Origin: Bacteroides sp. CAG:144 | GTDB lineage: Bacteria; Bacteroidota; Bacteroidia; Bacteroidales; UBA11471 | Length of the DNA: 17,923 nucleotides | Direction of reading: 5' to 3' | Assembly: GCA_000434215.1 (NCBI GenBank) | Contig: HF999735.1 | Location: 1 to 17,923 of the forward strand | The notes under the pieces: generated by a model | What the model was told of the DNA's origin: nothing | What the model saw: only the letters and a program-made list of their open reading frames with translations | Databases searched by the model: none | Shown here: positions 15,377 to 17,923 of the stretch, piece after piece | Numbering within the stretch: position 1 is the first letter of the stretch | Layout of the letters: the number at the start of each line of letters is the position of its first letter | Made by a program: the position numbers and the translations under genes

Positions 15377-16911
15377 GCTTCTGCCTCCTCTAATTTATTC
15401 AATAGTAGAATACCTTTATCAGTAATTCCCTTGTTATCAACAAGCTCAAGATCTGAAACAAAATCATAAAGCGTATCAGTTCTTGGACCTGTATGTGTAG
15501 CCTCACTTCCATTTAAGAATCTTATCATGCCATTCTCATATATGAACTTCTGTGAAGCAATACCTGTTTGAAGATACTTTCTCAAAGCGACTTGGTAATG
15601 GCAGAAAATAATCTTCTTAAGAATATAATCCTTTAACCACTCATAGAAATTTGTTTCAAGACTCTTGTCAATCTCATCCATAAATGAGTAAAAATCAGAG
15701 TTCACTGCACTTGGGAATGCTTCTCTATAATCTGGCCTTTTACTCCTAACATCCTTATTTGTGTTGTACATCATTAGCAAATTGACAAGTGCTGGAGCAG
15801 CTTCGGTATCAAGATTTCCACGCTGTGGCTTGGACGCAATATCATTTTTCTCAATACAAGCACAGATTTCTTTTAATGTTCCCTCCTTGTACTTAGCACC
15901 TATATCATTTATTATTGATAAAGCCAATTCTTCCGCAACCCTAGAAACTTCTTGCCAATCAGCCTTATTTGATAACTGATTCAATAGTGCAACAAAAATT
16001 ACTGATGTCTGATATTGCCAATTATCATTCAGATAATACCTGTACCAACCCAATACACAATCATCATCTGAATGACCGTTTAAAAATTCATCATACATAT
16101 ATTTAGTAAAACTCTCTTTTGTTCCATTCTGAGAGAAATGCTTTAAGTAACGATAAATTGTTGCCTTCCTATAAGAAAATTTTGATTCGGATGCCGGATA
16201 ATCTTTCTGCAATAAAAGTTCTATAATCAATTCTTTCTCATTAGACTTTTGAGGAAACTTCCTCATATTGAACGAAGATTCCAACGAATTCAATTCTTCT
16301 GCTGAAACATTACCTCGCTGAACTATCTTTAAGAATTTTGGTCCATCCTCACCGACATTTTTTGCGAATTCGTCGGCAAGCATACTTCCACTAACCAAAC
16401 CATCTTCTTTCGAGATATTAAGAATTGAGTTTTTCTCATTATTCTCTTTAAGAATAGCAACGTCTTTAAGTGATGAAGAATAATACTGTCTTAACACACC
16501 ACCGGCATTCGCCCAGTATGTTTCACTTTTTGTATTACCTTGTGAATTATATGTTCCAGACTGCAAATCAAAGTTAGAACCTCCTTGAGAACGAGTTCTC
16601 AATGCGTATGTAATACCAGGAATACCATCAACACCTTGTACTCTGGAATGAATAAAAGCCAATAGGTACTCAGAATAGCGGATATATTTATAGAATTCCT
16701 TATCAGTAAAACTTTTCCTATTTTTATAAAATTCACCAATAAGCCAACAGTAAAATGAATAATATCGTATTCTGTTTGAAACATTATTTAATCCTGGCAA
16801 TAACGATGTAAACAATGCTTCAGAAGCATTTCTAAGACCCAATTGATTCAGACCAACTTTAAGATCTGCTGTCTTATTAAAGAATGGGACAATATGAGTA
16901 TTAGTTTTCAT
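15373..16911 (-). CDS. Unrecognised protein of 512 residues, partner of the PLD protein
   Basis: I do not recognise this family with confidence. The N-terminus is the most conserved-looking part: ADLKVGLNQLGLRNASEALF, then LLPG, NRIRYYSFYCW at residues 46-56. The pattern PG followed by RxRYxSF recalls some uncharacterised proteins of defence islands (DUF6361 comes to mind, from memory and unconfirmed). The rest is helix-rich with many Asn, Lys and Ser, without Walker, HTH, HKD or protease motifs and without membrane segments. It may be a sensor, adaptor or DNA-binding subunit for the PLD protein, with which it shares an ATGA overlap. ATG at 16911 follows AAAGGGAATATTATAT. The gap to the hipA stop is 66 bases with no -7 box, so transcription from hipA is plausible. 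Confidence 0.75.
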   Translation of the reverse strand: MKTNTHIVPFFNKTADLKVGLNQLGLRNASEALFTSLLPGLNNVSNRIRYYSFYCWLIGEFYKNRKSFTDKEFYKYIRYSEYLLAFIHSRVQGVDGIPGITYALRTRSQGGSNFDLQSGTYNSQGNTKSETYWANAGGVLRQYYSSSLKDVAILKENNEKNSILNISKEDGLVSGSMLADEFAKNVGEDGPKFLKIVQRGNVSAEELNSLESSFNMRKFPQKSNEKELIIELLLQKDYPASESKFSYRKATIYRYLKHFSQNGTKESFTKYMYDEFLNGHSDDDCVLGWYRYYLNDNWQYQTSVIFVALLNQLSNKADWQEVSRVAEELALSIINDIGAKYKEGTLKEICACIEKNDIASKPQRGNLDTEAAPALVNLLMMYNTNKDVRSKRPDYREAFPSAVNSDFYSFMDEIDKSLETNFYEWLKDYILKKIIFCHYQVALRKYLQTGIASQKFIYENGMIRFLNGSEATHTGPRTDTLYDFVSDLELVDNKGITDKGILLLNKLEEAEA

Positions 16912-16977
16912 ATATAATATTCCCTTTAAATTAATTGTTCTTCATAAGTGAACATTTGGTCATTTTCTATTTCATGC

Positions 16978-17923
16978 TCAAGAATTATACAATCTGATTT
17001 GTCGTTCAAAAATTGTATAGAACATGTTTTGTTCCGTTTTTATTATCCCTAATCGGTTTGCCAGTGAGTGCCAATATTTAACCGTATTCAGTACTTTACT
17101 AATGATTTGCTGAGCAATATGCTTCTGTAGCATGTATTCTTCGCAAGAATCCCTCAACTCATTCAAATCAGATTTATTGGTAGAGCTATTGATCAACAGA
17201 CTCTGATACTCATTCAGCGTTGGATTCATATCGTATGCCGGAGAAAGTGTCCAACCTTTCGCAGTCAAAAGAAAACCATGATTGCGGAAATGATCATCGC
17301 TATTCCCAATGCAGATATTGAATGCAACTCTGCGATACAGTTCTTGCAGATTATCCTCCACGTTGGTACAATTCTGGAGTATGAAATCAACAATATCTAG
17401 ATAACCATGACCGGTATTGGCATTGTCACCATCATTCAAGCCCAAAAGAGTCATGGCTGAAGCAAAATGTATGCGCTTACCGTCTTCTTTCCTATCAAAT
17501 CGTCGGGAAAGCAATGTATGGTATTTGTCGTTTGTGAAGATTACTTTTGTCTCTGCTGCGTGTATGCCGGCCTTCTTTGCCAATAGGTGTGAGAAATGTT
17601 CCCAAAGCCCAGTATCATAATCATCTTTGCGGGACGGGAACTTTGCTATATGCAGAATTTTGTTCTCGTCAATTACGCTTGCCTTTGGACGCGCCCCGCC
17701 AAGGGATGAACCCGGTTGTACAAGCTGCTCGATCCAGCGTCTTTCAGGCAGGAGGTTCTCCTCTTCACTTTTTTCAATCTCAGAACTTGCAGCAATCAGT
17801 TCACGTATATCGGTTAGTGGCGGAATCCGCAGAACTTCACTTGCATTGATGTATTCTCCGTCCAAAGATTCCTTAAAACGGAGACCACCCATACGGGAGT
17901 AGTCTTCGATTCCGACAAGATAG
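16978..17923 (-). CDS. hipA: HipA-family Ser/Thr kinase toxin, 5' end beyond right edge
   Basis: This is a HipA-type kinase. E. coli HipA phosphorylates glutamyl-tRNA synthetase and causes growth arrest. The ATG at 17892 is not the start: the frame stays open to the window edge and reads LVGIEDYSRMGGLRF across it, a conserved HipA junction, so roughly 100 N-terminal residues (the Couple_hipA domain) are outside. Numbered from that internal Met, the visible kinase parts are the glycine loop GSSLGGARPKAS (61-72), the ATP-binding Lys84 in HIAKF, the catalytic NSDDHFRNHGF (Asp199, Asn204) and the metal-binding YDMNPT (Asp221). All key residues are present. A HipB-like HTH antitoxin should lie further right. 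It is the first visible gene of the leftward run, so its product may be transcribed with the PLD pair. Confidence 0.9.
   Translation of the reverse strand, partial: YLVGIEDYSRMGGLRFKESLDGEYINASEVLRIPPLTDIRELIAASSEIEKSEEENLLPERRWIEQLVQPGSSLGGARPKASVIDENKILHIAKFPSRKDDYDTGLWEHFSHLLAKKAGIHAAETKVIFTNDKYHTLLSRRFDRKEDGKRIHFASAMTLLGLNDGDNANTGHGYLDIVDFILQNCTNVEDNLQELYRRVAFNICIGNSDDHFRNHGFLLTAKGWTLSPAYDMNPTLNEYQSLLINSSTNKSDLNELRDSCEEYMLQKHIAQQIISKVLNTVKYWHSLANRLGIIKTEQNMFYTIFERQIRLYNS

Noticed and set aside
17547..17849. Plus-strand 100-codon frame near the right edge
   Set aside because: It lies antisense to the well-supported HipA kinase and shows no family features.
1..17923. CRISPR arrays, tRNA or rRNA genes, insertion sequences
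   Set aside because: No regularly spaced repeats, tRNA-like cloverleaf sequences, rRNA signatures or transposase genes were seen on reading the window.

Overview
The window looks like Bacteroidales DNA (Bacteroides, Parabacteroides, Alistipes or a relative). The evidence is Bacteroidetes-type -7 promoter boxes (TAnnTTTG) upstream of several genes, a tyrosine recombinase with a Bacteroidetes-style arm-binding N-terminus, AT-rich accessory genes, and family types common in gut Bacteroidales. I could identify neither a species nor a tRNA or rRNA gene.

Layout. (1) Positions 1-381: the 5' end of an AAA_14-type ATPase gene that runs off the left edge, with its promoter and start region duplicated in tandem. 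(2) 382-1143: about 760 bases without a clear gene, holding a possible 55-codon ORF and an overlapping degenerate coding remnant. (3) 1144-2277: a tyrosine recombinase on the minus strand. (4) 2278-2634: a divergent control region with promoters for the recombinase and for the rightward operon. (5) 2635-9175: a tightly packed rightward operon of an XRE regulator, a nuclease-methyltransferase fusion, an S (specificity) subunit, an OLD-like ATPase with a TOPRIM nuclease domain, and a GIY-YIG/DUF4357 protein. (6) 9334-12577: a Hachiman antiphage system, hamA and hamB, with overlapping ends. (7) 12578-12886: a convergent gap with a frameshifted remnant. (8) 12887-17923: three leftward genes, read from the right edge as a HipA-family kinase (5' end outside the window), an unrecognised 512-residue protein, and an 829-residue protein with two phospholipase-D (HKD) motifs. 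The last two overlap by four bases (ATGA).

Taken together this is a defence island beside an integrase. The first block is a compact restriction-modification system: the modification subunit carries its own PD-(D/E)XK nuclease domain, no HsdR motor gene is present, and the arrangement resembles BcgI-like type IIB/IIG enzymes. Two further nuclease-like genes sit 1-2 bases downstream, so they probably act with it or share its transcript. Hachiman is a known helicase-nuclease system. The leftward PLD plus 512-residue pair is the best candidate here for an undescribed two-gene defence system, possibly transcribed with the HipA kinase upstream.

Base composition changes sharply inside the S-subunit gene, and the AT-rich stretch ends at the GIY-YIG gene. 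This suggests that the second target-recognition half and the ATPase/TOPRIM gene arrived or were exchanged as a block. Three starts given by the longest open frame are revised: the ATPase/TOPRIM gene to 6438, the GIY-YIG gene to 8348, and hipA to an unseen start beyond the right edge.
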